DNA from: Amycolatopsis sp. 2-15
GTDB lineage: Bacteria; Actinomycetota; Actinomycetes; Mycobacteriales; Pseudonocardiaceae
Direction of reading: 5' to 3'
DNA length: 64,000 nt
Assembly: GCF_030285625.1 (NCBI RefSeq)
Contig: NZ_CP127294.1
Span: 5,736,001 to 5,800,000 of the forward strand
Shown piece after piece: positions 42,809-51,621 of the stretch. How positions within the stretch are numbered: the first letter of the stretch is position 1; each line of letters begins with the position of its first letter. The position numbers and the translations under genes are program-made. Under the pieces are notes generated by a model that saw nothing but the letters and a program-made list of their open reading frames with translations, was not told where the DNA came from and searched no databases.

Positions 42809-43791
42809 CGGGAGATCTCCGATACGGTCTGGAGCTGCCGGACCAGTGCCCGTTGAGCCAGCTCGACCTTGAACGTGGTGCCCGGCACGGTCCACGCTCC
42901 CGCGAGCGCAGCCGCCGCGGCGTCGCGGAAGTTCGCCGCGGTCGGCGGCGCGCCCCGCAGCACGTCCTCGGCCGCCAGGGCCCGCCATGGCTTCGAACCG
43001 ACACCGCCGAGGCCGATCCGTGCCGTACTCACGACCCCGTCCTCGATCTCGAGTGCCGCCGCCACCGAAACGAGGGCGAACTCGTAGGACACCCGGTCCC
43101 GAACCTTCAGATAGCCCGAGCGCGTGGTCTCCGGCAACAACGGGATCTCGACCTCCGTGATCAGCTCGCCAGGGGCCAGCACGGTTTCCACGTCCGGCGT
43201 CGTGCCCGCCTCCAGGTAGAACTCCGTGAGCGGCACCGTCCGTGTTCCCCCGGCGCCTTCGAGGTGCACCAGGGCGTCCAGCGCCACGAGGGCCACGGCG
43301 AGGTCGGACGCGTGCAGCGCGATGCACCGCTCGCTCACGCCGAGGATCGCGTGCATCCGGGCCGGTCCGGCGACGGCGGCGCAGCCGGACCCCGGCGTGC
43401 GTTTGTTGCAGGTGGCGACCGCCGGGTCACGGAAATACCGGCAACGTGTGCGCTGCAGGAGGTTGCCGCCGATCGTGGCCATGTTCCGCAACTGCACGGA
43501 GGCCCCGAGCAGGAGCGCCTCGCGCACCATGGGCAGCCGGTGCGTGACCAGCGGATCCGCGGCCAGCTCCTCCATCGTGGTCAGCGCGCCGACGTGCAAC
43601 GAGCTCCCGGTACCCAGGACCCCGCGCAGCGGCAGCCGGGTGATGTCGACCAGCCGCTCGGGTGCGAGGACACCGTCCTTCATCAGGTCGACCTGGGTGG
43701 TGCCGCCGGCGAGATAGGCGGCGCCGGTGCCCGCCGACGCCGCCAGTGCGTCGGCCACCTCGGACGTCCGCACGTACTCAAACAAGCGCAT
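42805..43791 (-). CDS. FAD-binding subunit of molybdenum oxidoreductase (PaoB/YagS-like)
   Basis: 328 residues. FAD-binding AGGTTQVDLMK and NMATIGGNLLQRTRC, plus the PaoB-type extra [4Fe-4S] insertion CRYFRDPAVATCNKRTPGSG, absent from most FAD subunits, which identifies the PaoABC branch. C-terminal CO-dehydrogenase flavoprotein domain ends with VELAQRALVRQLQTV. ATG at 43791 overlaps the 2Fe-2S gene by 14 bp and the Mo gene by 4 bp, so the three are tightly coupled. Confidence 0.93.
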   Translation of the reverse strand: MRLFEYVRTSEVADALAASAGTGAAYLAGGTTQVDLMKDGVLAPERLVDITRLPLRGVLGTGSSLHVGALTTMEELAADPLVTHRLPMVREALLLGASVQLRNMATIGGNLLQRTRCRYFRDPAVATCNKRTPGSGCAAVAGPARMHAILGVSERCIALHASDLAVALVALDALVHLEGAGGTRTVPLTEFYLEAGTTPDVETVLAPGELITEVEIPLLPETTRSGYLKVRDRVSYEFALVSVAAALEIEDGVVSTARIGLGGVGSKPWRALAAEDVLRGAPPTAANFRDAAAAALAGAWTVPGTTFKVELAQRALVRQLQTVSEISR

Positions 43792-44314
43792 CGGTACCTC
43801 CCGTGTCCGCCACTTCCCGAATCGCGGCCACGATGTTCGGGTACGCGGCACAGCGGCAGAGGTTCCCGCTCATGAACTCGCGAATGTCCTCGTCGGTCCT
43901 CGCGCGGCCCTCGGCCAGCAGCGCCACGGCCGACATGATCTGGCCGGGTGTGCAGTAGCCGCACTGGAAAGCGTCGTGCCGCACGAACGCCTCCTGCATC
44001 GGGTGCGGACTTCCGTCGCGCGACAGCCCCTCGATGGTGGTCACCTCACGGCCTTCGCATTGTGCGACCAGCGTCAGGCACGAAAGCACCCGGTGCCCGT
44101 CGGCGAGCACTGTGCACGCGCCGCACGCGCCCTGGTCGCAGCCTTTTTTGGTGCCGGTGAGGTGCAGCCGGTCGCGCAGGGCGTCGAGCAGCGTGACGCG
44201 CGAGTCGGCGACCACCACCCGCGCTTCGCCGTTCACGACGAGTGCCGTGGTGATCTCGGTGGCGTCCGGCGCGGAGGTCCGCGGCGCCATGCGTAGCTTG
44301 GGCGTGGAGGTCAT
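43778..44314 (-). CDS. 2Fe-2S subunit of molybdenum oxidoreductase (PaoA/YagT-like)
   Basis: 178 residues with both iron-sulfur motifs: the plant-ferredoxin-like GCDQGACGACTVL plus a later Cys, and the alpha-helical pair CGYCTPGQ and CRCAAYPN. ATG at 44314 follows GGAGG. The E. coli PaoA Tat signal is not visible here, so this complex is probably cytoplasmic. First gene of the three-gene operon; the LuxR-type regulator lies 4 bp upstream on the same strand. Confidence 0.93.
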   Translation of the reverse strand: MTSTPKLRMAPRTSAPDATEITTALVVNGEARVVVADSRVTLLDALRDRLHLTGTKKGCDQGACGACTVLADGHRVLSCLTLVAQCEGREVTTIEGLSRDGSPHPMQEAFVRHDAFQCGYCTPGQIMSAVALLAEGRARTDEDIREFMSGNLCRCAAYPNIVAAIREVADTGGTDALV

Positions 44315-44318
44315 GCCC

Positions 44319-47134
44319 TCAGCGTGATCCCGGACTGCCGTCCTCGGACCCGGGAGTCACCCCGGTCGGCCCTCGGACGGGCCCGGGACAGGCGGGCCTC
44401 GGCAGGGTGCGCAGCTGCTTGCGCGAGGTGATGCCGAGCTTGCCGAACATCTTGCCCAGGTGCCATTCCACCGTGCGCGGACTGAGGAACAGCCGCGTCC
44501 CGATCTCGGCGTTCGACAGGCCTTCCCGGACCAGCCAAGCGATCTGGACTTCCTGCGCGGTGAGCTCGGCACCTCCTTCGGCGGCGTGGCGGCGCGGCAG
44601 TTCCCCGCCCGGCAGCAGTTCCCGCTGCGCCCGGCGCGCGAACGCGTCCATCCCCATTTCCGTGAACAGGTCGTGCGCGGTCCGCAGCTGCTCGCGCGCC
44701 GCCTGCCGCCGCCGGTTCCGGCGCAGCCACTCGCCGTACAGCAGGTGGGCTCTCGCCAGTTCCCCGCGCACGCGTGACCGGCCGAGCCGTTCGACGGACT
44801 CCACGTAGTTGTCCTCCGCGACCGAGCCTTCGGTGACCAGCGCCCGGCACCGGGCCTCGATGCCGAGTGCCCATTCCGTGCCGCTGACCCGGGTGTGCGC
44901 GGAAAGCCGCCGGAACGCCTGCGCGGCCTCATCCGGCTGCCCGTTCCGGGCCGTCGCTTCGACGCGTTCGGCCATCATCCAGAGGCCCGCTCCGACCAGC
45001 AGCTGTTCCTGCTCCACGAGGTCGGTCGCGGCCACCGCGTCGGCGTAACGGCCCAGGCTGTTGCCCAGCAGCGCCTCCGCCCACGCGTAGATCTGCGCCC
45101 CGGCGCCCTCACCGCGAGCCAGCACCTCGGCGCGGGTGGCTGCGACCATCGCCGAAGTCTCTTCCTCGCGGCCCTGCCAGGCGGCGAGCATGACCGCTCC
45201 GTACGGCGCGAGGCCGACGCCGATCGCCTCGGCCAGGACGTCGATCTCGCCGACCAGCGCGGCTGCCTCGGCCAGCTCGCCCAGGACCACATGCACCGCC
45301 ACGCGCGAGGTCACGGCCAGCGGAAGCGTGGTGAGCGCCCCGGCGGCACGGGCCTGCTCGACGTGGTGCGTCGCGAGCCGCTCCCAGCTTCGGTAGTCCC
45401 ACAGGTCGGGCGCGGTGGTGCCGGCCAGCCACAGCCAGCGCAGCTCCTCCACGCCGGCGTCGGCCTCGTCGCAGAACGCCCGCAAGGCCCGTTTCAGCAG
45501 TTCGCTACCGGCGGCGAGCTCACCGGTGTCGCGGGCGGCCAGGCCGTCGAGGAGCAGGTCCGCCGGGGTGGGCGGGCCCTTCGGGAGGGGGCGCGCCGGG
45601 CCGCTTCCGCCACCTCCACCACGTTGCCGCCGACCGCGAGGTGGAGCGCGAACCGCGCCGCCGACAGGGCCTGCAGATAGGTGTCCCTGGCCAGGCGCGT
45701 GTCGAACGACTCCAGCTGTTGAGCGGTCTTGAGCAGCAGCATGGGCGCTTCCGCGCCCCGGCTGACCGCGAACGCCACCTCGGCTCGGAGCAGGTTGACC
45801 TTCGCGTGGTGCCGGTCGTCGAGGCGGCCCGCCTGCGCCACCGACAACAGGCCGAGCGCCATCTCGGGCGCGCCCGCGTCGAACGCGAACCGCGCGGCGG
45901 CGAGCGCTCGCTCCGCCCGGCTCACCGGGTCGCGGGTGAGCTCGACCGCACGAGCCAGGAATGCCGCGGCGGCGGGAAGGCCGCCTCGGGCCTGCGCGCG
46001 GGTCGCCGACCGGGCCAGCTCGGCCGCCACCTCCTCGTCCGGCCCGGCGACGGCCCGGGCGCGGTGCCACACCCTGCGGTCCGGATCGGAGTCGGGGTTC
46101 GTGCACTCCGCCAGCGCCTGGTGTGCACGCTGCCGTTGCTGCTCTGTGGCGCTGTCGTAGACCGCCGAGCGCACGAGCGGGTGCCGGAACCCCACCCGTG
46201 CGCCGAATTCGACGAGGCCCGCCGACACGGCGGGGGCGGCCGCGTCGACCCCCACCCCCAGCAGTTCGGCGGCACTCCACACCAGCACCGCGTCGCCGAG
46301 CGGGTCGGCCGCCGCGACCAGCAGCAGCCATCGGGACGCTTCCGGCAGCCGCGCGACCCGTTCCTGGAAACTCGCCTCGATCCGGCCCGGTGAATCCCGG
46401 GCGGCGGGCAGACCGAAGCCGCCGGCGAGTTCCGAGGGCGGCATGCGCCGCGGCAACTCCAGCAACGCCAGCGGATTTCCCCCGGCGTCCGTGACGATCT
46501 GCTCCACCACGCGTTCGTCCACCGGTCCCGGCAGCGCCGTCCGCAACAGGGCCCGGGCGTCCCCGGCGGGCAGTCCCAGGACCGGCAGCTCGGCGACGCC
46601 GATCAACACGGCAGCCGGCACCCGTTCTCGCGTCGCGAAGACCAAGCCCACGGATTCGGCGAACAGCCTGCGCGCCGCTATCGCCAGCGCCTGAGCCGAA
46701 GCGTGATCGAGCCACTGCAGGTCGTCGACCAGGCACACCAGCGGACGCTCGGCGCCGGCGTCGGCCAGCAGGCTCAGCACGGCCAGCCCGACGAGGAGCC
46801 GGTCCGGCGCCGAACCCGCGGTCAGGCCGAAGGCAGTGCTCAACGCTTGACGCTGTGGGGCCGGCAGCCTGTCCAGCCTGTCCAACAGGGGCACGCACAG
46901 CTGGTGCAACCCGGCGAACGGCAGTTCCATCTCGGCCTCGACGCCGGCCGTGCGCAACACCCGGCACTCCGCGGCGTGCGCGGCGACGTACCGCAGCAGC
47001 GCGGTCTTACCGGCCCCGGCTTCGCCGACCAGCAGCAGCGCACGGCCCTGCCCCGCACGGACGGCTCCGACCAGCTTGTCGAGCGTTGCGCACTCACGGT
47101 GGCGACCCAGCAGCACCTGATCGCCTCCGTCCAC
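44319..47134 (-). pseudogene. LuxR-type AAA regulator (LAL family), split by one frameshift
   Basis: A large ATP-binding LuxR regulator of about 938 residues. From GTG 47134 the first frame has Walker A VGEAGAGKTALL and Walker B LVCLVDDLQWLD and continues through a TPR-like region to VVEVAEAARRAPS. There it loses the pattern, and the neighbouring frame takes over with PLPKGPPTPADLLLDGLAAR through to the LuxR helix-turn-helix (LTAQEVQIAWLVREGLSNAE, SPRTVEWHLGKMFGKLGITS). One base missing from the five-G run at 45587-45591 explains it. It lies 4 bp before the molybdenum oxidase operon and probably controls it. Confidence 0.85.
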
Positions 47135-47471
47135 AAGTTCGGGCCGCGGTTGCCCGACGGCGCCGGGGCGCTGCCGCGGAGGACCAGTTTATGGCGCTTG
47201 GGGTCGAGTGGGACGTTTCGCGAGGTGACCTCGGTGTCCGGGCGCGACGCCGAGCGCCGGGGAGGAAATCGCGGCGTCGCGAAAAAAATGGTTTCCACTG
47301 CCGCGTCCGCGTTGTGGAAGTCCATTGTGGACGCCACAGTTCCACCTGAGGTCCGCTGTCCTCGGCCGTGCGCGGCCCGGATCCTCCACATCACGCGTTT
47401 TCGCAGGTCAAGGCCGTTGCAACCCGTCGGCAGCATTGCGTCCGCCGCAGCCCGGACGGATGCTGATCGGC
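47135..47471. other. Intergenic region between LuxR regulator and F420 enzyme
   Basis: 337 bp between two divergent genes with reduced GC and an A-run (GCGAAAAAAATGG near 47280). No gene with acceptable codon use; presumably holds both promoters. Confidence 0.5.
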
Positions 47472-47894
47472 ATGACCGAAATGGAAGAGAACGAGTGGAA
47501 AGCCTTCGTCGGGGAAGGCACCCGCACGGGCAAGGTGGCCACCGTGCGGGCGGACGGGGCCCCGCACATCGCCCCCGTGTGGTTCCTCCTGGACGGCGAT
47601 GATCTCGTGTTCACCACGGAGAACGTGACGGTGAAAGCCCACGACCTCATCCGCGACGGACGGGCCGCGGTCTGCGTCGACGACGAGGTGGCTCCCTACT
47701 CCCACGCTGTCCTCTGGGGACACACGGACATCTGCGAGGACCCCGGACAGTTGCGCACCTGGGCGACGAGCATCGCGGCGCGATACATGGGTGAGGACCG
47801 TGCGCGCGAGTTCGGCGAACGCAACAGCGTCCCCGGCATGCTGCTCGTGCGGATGCACATCGAGCACGTGAGCGCCTATGCGGCCATCGCCTGA
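47472..47894 (+). CDS. PPOX-class F420-dependent oxidoreductase
   Basis: 140 residues of the split-barrel flavin/deazaflavin family. EGTRTGKVATVRADGAPHIA, PVWFLLDGDDLVFTTENVTV and AAVCVDDEVAP are typical of the Rv-type F420H2-dependent enzymes. The ATG at 47472 fits the family N-terminus; one at 47460 is in frame. No good ribosome site is seen. Possibly reduces quinones or similar acceptors; the specific substrate is unknown. Confidence 0.85.
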   Translation: MTEMEENEWKAFVGEGTRTGKVATVRADGAPHIAPVWFLLDGDDLVFTTENVTVKAHDLIRDGRAAVCVDDEVAPYSHAVLWGHTDICEDPGQLRTWATSIAARYMGEDRAREFGERNSVPGMLLVRMHIEHVSAYAAIA

Positions 47895-47941
47895 CCTGAG
47901 CCGTGCGTCGAGCGGGACTTTTTCAAGGCCGCTGCGTCAGT

Positions 47942-48334
47942 TCACGATGCGGTCATGCTCGCGGTGTTCTCAGACGTGACGCTGAGAACGGTTTCGAGGT
48001 AGCCGGCGATGGCGTCCCGGTTGCGGGTGAGGAATTCGATGCGTTCGGAGAGTCGGGCTTGTTCGTGCTGCAGTGTGGTGATCATTTCGGGTGTGACGAA
48101 GGGCGCGTAGATGGTGTGCGGCTGGTCCAGGCACGGCAGGAGCTGCTGGATGATGCGGGTCGGGAGGCCGGCGTCGAGCAGTCCCTTGATCTGCTGCACG
48201 ACGTCCACGTGCGGCTCTCCGTACTCACGGTAACCGTTGGGGGAGCGGGTGGGCATGAGCAGGCCCTGCTCCTCGTAGTAGCGCAGCAACCGACGAGAGA
48301 CGCCGGTGCGCTCAGCGAGCTCTCCGATTTTCAT
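47942..48334 (-). CDS. MerR family transcriptional regulator
   Basis: 130 residues. The N-terminal MerR helix-turn-helix KIGELAERTGVSRRLLRYYE with EQGLLMPTRSPNGYREYGEP is followed by a coiled-coil dimer helix and a short C-terminus without the metal-binding Cys set. ATG at 48334. Divergent from the LLM oxidoreductase over 86 bp, with a palindrome and a long-spacer promoter between, as expected for MerR control. The effector is probably an organic or redox signal. Confidence 0.9.
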   Translation of the reverse strand: MKIGELAERTGVSRRLLRYYEEQGLLMPTRSPNGYREYGEPHVDVVQQIKGLLDAGLPTRIIQQLLPCLDQPHTIYAPFVTPEMITTLQHEQARLSERIEFLTRNRDAIAGYLETVLSVTSENTASMTAS

Positions 48335-48349
48335 GTGTTCCAGCCTACC

Positions 48350-48381
48350 TTGACCTTCACATCGATGTGAGTGTTCAGACT
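48350..48381 (+). promoter_or_regulatory. MerR-type promoter/operator of the LLM oxidoreductase gene
   Basis: A -35-like TTGACC (48350-48355) and -10-like CAGACT (48376-48381) are separated by 20 bp, the over-long spacer MerR activators untwist. The 14-bp perfect palindrome TCACATCGATGTGA (48357-48370) fills the spacer. Confidence 0.65.
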
Positions 48382-48420
48382 CGCAGTAGGGGACCGGACA
48401 CGACTACAGCGGAGCTTTGA

Positions 48421-49374
48421 ATGAAACTCGGACTGCGGCTGCCTCAGCGGCTGGGAGTGGACCTGCAACACGACGTGGTCGAAGCCGCCAGAACGGCCGA
48501 AGCGGCCGGATACGCGAGCTTGTGGACCTACGAACAGTTGTTGTTCCCGGAGACACCGCTCGAACCGTATGCGCCGCCGAACGTGCCGTGGCCGGAAAGC
48601 GGGCGCCAGACCGCCGATCCGCTGGCGGTTCTCACGGCCGCGGCGGTGGTGACCGAGAAGGTACGGCTCGGTACGGCCGTGCTGATCGCGGCTCTCCACA
48701 CCCCCGTGCCGCTGGCGAAGGCGCTGGCCACGGTCGATCAGATCAGCGGCGGCCGCGTCATCGCGGGCTTGGGCGCCGGTTGGTCCAGTGACGTGCTGCG
48801 GGCCACAGGCGCCACCCGGGGGGATCGCGGGCGGTTCCTCGACGAGATGCTGGACGTCTTCGACGCGGTGTGGGGACCGGATCCGGTGAGCATCCGGAGT
48901 CCTCGGGTCATCATCGACAAGGCCTCGGTCCTGCCGAAGCCCGCGTCGAAGATCCCGGTGATGCTCGCCGGCGGTGCCAGCAACCTGGGCCGCAGTTCCA
49001 GTTCCACGGCCCTGCAGCGCATCGCCCAGCGTGCGGACGGCTGGCTGCCGCTGCTGACCACACCCGGGCCGGCCGGAGCCGCGGCCTTGCGCGCGGACTG
49101 GGACCGCATCCGGGACATGGCCACTGGGTACGGCCGCGACGCGAGCCGGATGGAGCTGGTCGTGGTGGGCAACGTCACCTTCACCGACCGTCCGGCCGGA
49201 CCCGACCGATCGGCGTTCGTCGGCACGCTCGACCAGATCGTGGAGGATATCCACACGGCCGAAGAGGCCGGCGCGGACGAGCTCATCGTGGATCTGAACC
49301 TGCAGGACTGGTTCACCAGCACGGGGAAGATGCTCGAGAAGGCGGTGGAGATCCGCGAACGGGCCGCCGCCTGA
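48421..49374 (+). CDS. LLM-class F420-dependent oxidoreductase
   Basis: 317 residues of the luciferase-like superfamily, F420 branch. MKLGLRLPQRLG, VRLGTAVLIAALHTPVPLAK, DQISGGRVIAGLGAGWSSD and the C-terminal helix region are typical. ATG at 48421 after AGCGGAGC. Controlled by the divergent MerR gene. F420H2 is the probable cofactor; substrate not known. Confidence 0.88.
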   Translation: MKLGLRLPQRLGVDLQHDVVEAARTAEAAGYASLWTYEQLLFPETPLEPYAPPNVPWPESGRQTADPLAVLTAAAVVTEKVRLGTAVLIAALHTPVPLAKALATVDQISGGRVIAGLGAGWSSDVLRATGATRGDRGRFLDEMLDVFDAVWGPDPVSIRSPRVIIDKASVLPKPASKIPVMLAGGASNLGRSSSSTALQRIAQRADGWLPLLTTPGPAGAAALRADWDRIRDMATGYGRDASRMELVVVGNVTFTDRPAGPDRSAFVGTLDQIVEDIHTAEEAGADELIVDLNLQDWFTSTGKMLEKAVEIRERAAA

Positions 49375-49441
49375 TCTTGGGTGCCCACGCCGCGGACGGC
49401 GACACTTCCGCCCCGGCTGCCGCGCGGCTGCCTCCAGCGCG

Positions 49442-50344
49442 TCAGCCGGCTTCGGTGAAGTCGGTCGAGAGGGCGATGTCGGTGACGACGTCCAGCAGCG
49501 CGTGGAGCGCGGCGGAGTCGTTGCCCGCCAGCCAGACCATTTCGGTGGAGACGAGCTCTCCGGTGATCGGCACGAAGACCACACCCGAGCGGCGCAGGCT
49601 GCTCGCCGACCGGGCGAGCCGCGTGATCCCCACTCCGGCGGCGACGAGGCCGAGCAGCGCCTGCACGCTCGCGTCCCGGTGGACCACGTCGGGGGTGAAT
49701 CCGGCTGTCCGGAAGGAGCTGTCGAACGCCTGGTGCCACGGTTCCCAGGAGCTGCGCGGGGTCAGGACCCAGCGTTCGCCGGCCAGCTCGGCGAGAGCCA
49801 GTTCGGCGCGGCCGGCCAGCGGGTGATCTTCGGGCAGGACCGCGCACACCGGTTCGCTCACGAGCGTGCGCGATTCCAGGCCGTCGACAAGCGGCGGCCG
49901 GGTGAACGCGACGTCGTAGCGACCTTTGCGTAACCCCTCGACCAACAGGGCGATCGTCGTTTCCTCTGTGGTCAGCCGGAGCTCGGGGAGCCGTTGCCGG
50001 ACCGCGCGCACCACTGGCGGCAGCAGGTAGTTCGTGGTGGTCGCGAGAAAGGCGAGGCACAGGCGGCCGACCTCGCCGCGCGTGGCCCGGGCCACCAGAT
50101 CGAACGCTTCGTCTGCCCGGGTGAGCACCGCGCGGGCTTCGGGGAGGAACAGCGCGCCGACCGCGGTCAGGCGGGTGCCGCGGGTGTCGCGGTCGAAGAG
50201 CTTCACGCCCAGCATGCGTTCCAGCAAGGTGATCTGCTGCGACAGCGACTGCTGGCTGATCATGAGCTGCTCGGCCGCGCGTGTGTAGCTGGACTCCTCC
50301 GCGACAGCGACGAAGTACCTCAGCTGCCGAAGATCAGGGGTCAC
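49442..50344 (-). CDS. LysR family transcriptional regulator
   Basis: 300 residues. Winged helix LRQLRYFVAVAEESSYTRAA with EQLMISQQSLSQQITLLERM, then a standard two-lobe effector domain (LCLAFLATTTNYLLPPVVRA onward). GTG at 50344. Divergent from the SDR at 50445, the usual arrangement for LysR control over 100 bp. Inducer unknown. Confidence 0.92.
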   Translation of the reverse strand: MTPDLRQLRYFVAVAEESSYTRAAEQLMISQQSLSQQITLLERMLGVKLFDRDTRGTRLTAVGALFLPEARAVLTRADEAFDLVARATRGEVGRLCLAFLATTTNYLLPPVVRAVRQRLPELRLTTEETTIALLVEGLRKGRYDVAFTRPPLVDGLESRTLVSEPVCAVLPEDHPLAGRAELALAELAGERWVLTPRSSWEPWHQAFDSSFRTAGFTPDVVHRDASVQALLGLVAAGVGITRLARSASSLRRSGVVFVPITGELVSTEMVWLAGNDSAALHALLDVVTDIALSTDFTEAG

Positions 50345-50444
50345 AGGAAAAGCCTACAACTACGACAGGTAACCGGTGTTGGACGGAGCGGGCAGCTCGA
50401 GACGACCATTGACCTCGGTAAACACGAACGCGAAAGGCATGGGA

Positions 50445-51284
50445 ATGACGAACGAAACACCGGGGCGCGTCTGGCTGATCTCGGGCTGCTCGAGCGGCTT
50501 CGGCCGGGAGCTCGTGCGGGCCGCGCTGGCCGCTGGTGACCGCGTGATGGCCACCGCGCGCCGTCCGGAGACTCTCGCCGACCTGGCTGCGGCCGGGGGC
50601 GACCGGGTCAGCACGGCGGCGATGGACGTCACGGACCCGGCGTCCATCCGGGCCGCGGTCGAGGCGACGCTGGCCGTGTTCGGCCGCATCGACGTGCTGG
50701 TCAACAACGCCGGGGTCAGCGTGATCGGTGCCGTCGAGGAAACCCCGGTCGAGTACTTGCGCAGCATGTTCGACGTCAACTACTTCGGTGCGGTGGAGCT
50801 GACTCAGGCCGTCCTCCCCGTGATGCGCGAGCAGGGGAACGGCACGATCGTGGTCATGAGCTCCATCGGTGGGCTGATCACCTTCCCGGGCCTGAGCGGC
50901 TACAACGCCACCAAGCACGCGCTCAAGTCTCTGGGCGAGGCGCTGTCGCTCGAACTGACCCCTCTCGGCATCCGGGTCGTGGTGGTGGAACCGGGGATGT
51001 TCCGCACCCAGTTCAGCACCAGTCTGCAGTGGACCCCCGAGAACCCCGCGTACCACGCGACCTCGGGCGAGCTGCGGAAGATGGTCAAGAGCGTCGTGGG
51101 CCAGGAGCCCAACGACCCGGCCAAGGGCGCCGCGGCGATCGTCAAGGTCCTCGAATCCGAGAACCCGCCGTTGCACTTCCTCCTCGGAGAAGACGCGCTC
51201 GACGGCCTGCACCAGCACCACGAGGCACTGCTGGCCGATGTCACCACGTGGGAGTCGCTCAGCCGGTCGACGACGATTTCCTGA
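50445..51284 (+). CDS. Short-chain dehydrogenase/reductase
   Basis: 279 residues. SGCSSGFGRELV cofactor loop, VNNAGVSVIG, Ser in VVMSSIGGL and Y-x3-K in SGYNATKHAL. The ATG at 50445 has GAAAGG 7 bp upstream; the ATG at 50439 is too close to it. Under probable control of the divergent LysR regulator. The C-terminal half resembles NADP-dependent ketone reductases of the YxxxK classical group; substrate unknown. Confidence 0.91.
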   Translation: MTNETPGRVWLISGCSSGFGRELVRAALAAGDRVMATARRPETLADLAAAGGDRVSTAAMDVTDPASIRAAVEATLAVFGRIDVLVNNAGVSVIGAVEETPVEYLRSMFDVNYFGAVELTQAVLPVMREQGNGTIVVMSSIGGLITFPGLSGYNATKHALKSLGEALSLELTPLGIRVVVVEPGMFRTQFSTSLQWTPENPAYHATSGELRKMVKSVVGQEPNDPAKGAAAIVKVLESENPPLHFLLGEDALDGLHQHHEALLADVTTWESLSRSTTIS

Positions 51285-51621
51285 CCAGAGGACATTGTGG
51301 ACGGATTTCGTCTTCTGCCCTGACCTCGAGGTGGCGAGTGCCGGTTCTGCAACGCGGACGAGCTGTACGGTCCGCAATGGCACGGTCGGAGACCGGCGCC
51401 GGTTGTCGGGTGGGATTCCCACCCTGGCAATCGAAAGACCATTGGCGCCGGCGAACTGCCGGCGGGCGGTGCCAAGCAGGATGAAGGGCATCGCCCGGTC
51501 CACGGCCATTACCTCGGATCGCCGTCGCCGCCGAATCGCCAGGTTGTCCGGATGGGTCGGGACGGCGCGGTGTGTGCGAGGCGGCCGAAGCAGTCGGCCG
51601 CCTCGCGCACGCGAAGACAGC
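51285..51621. other. Convergent intergenic region
   Basis: 337 bp between two convergent genes. Apart from the terminator hairpin at 51576-51606 I see nothing; frames here have codon use unlike the neighbours. Confidence 0.5.
51576..51606 (-). terminator. Strong hairpin at the end of the acyl-CoA operon
   Basis: GCGAGGCGGCCGA pairs perfectly with TCGGCCGCCTCGC (13 bp) around a 5-nt loop, 16 bp after the last stop of the minus-strand operon. Symmetric, so it may also serve the convergent SDR. Confidence 0.78.
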
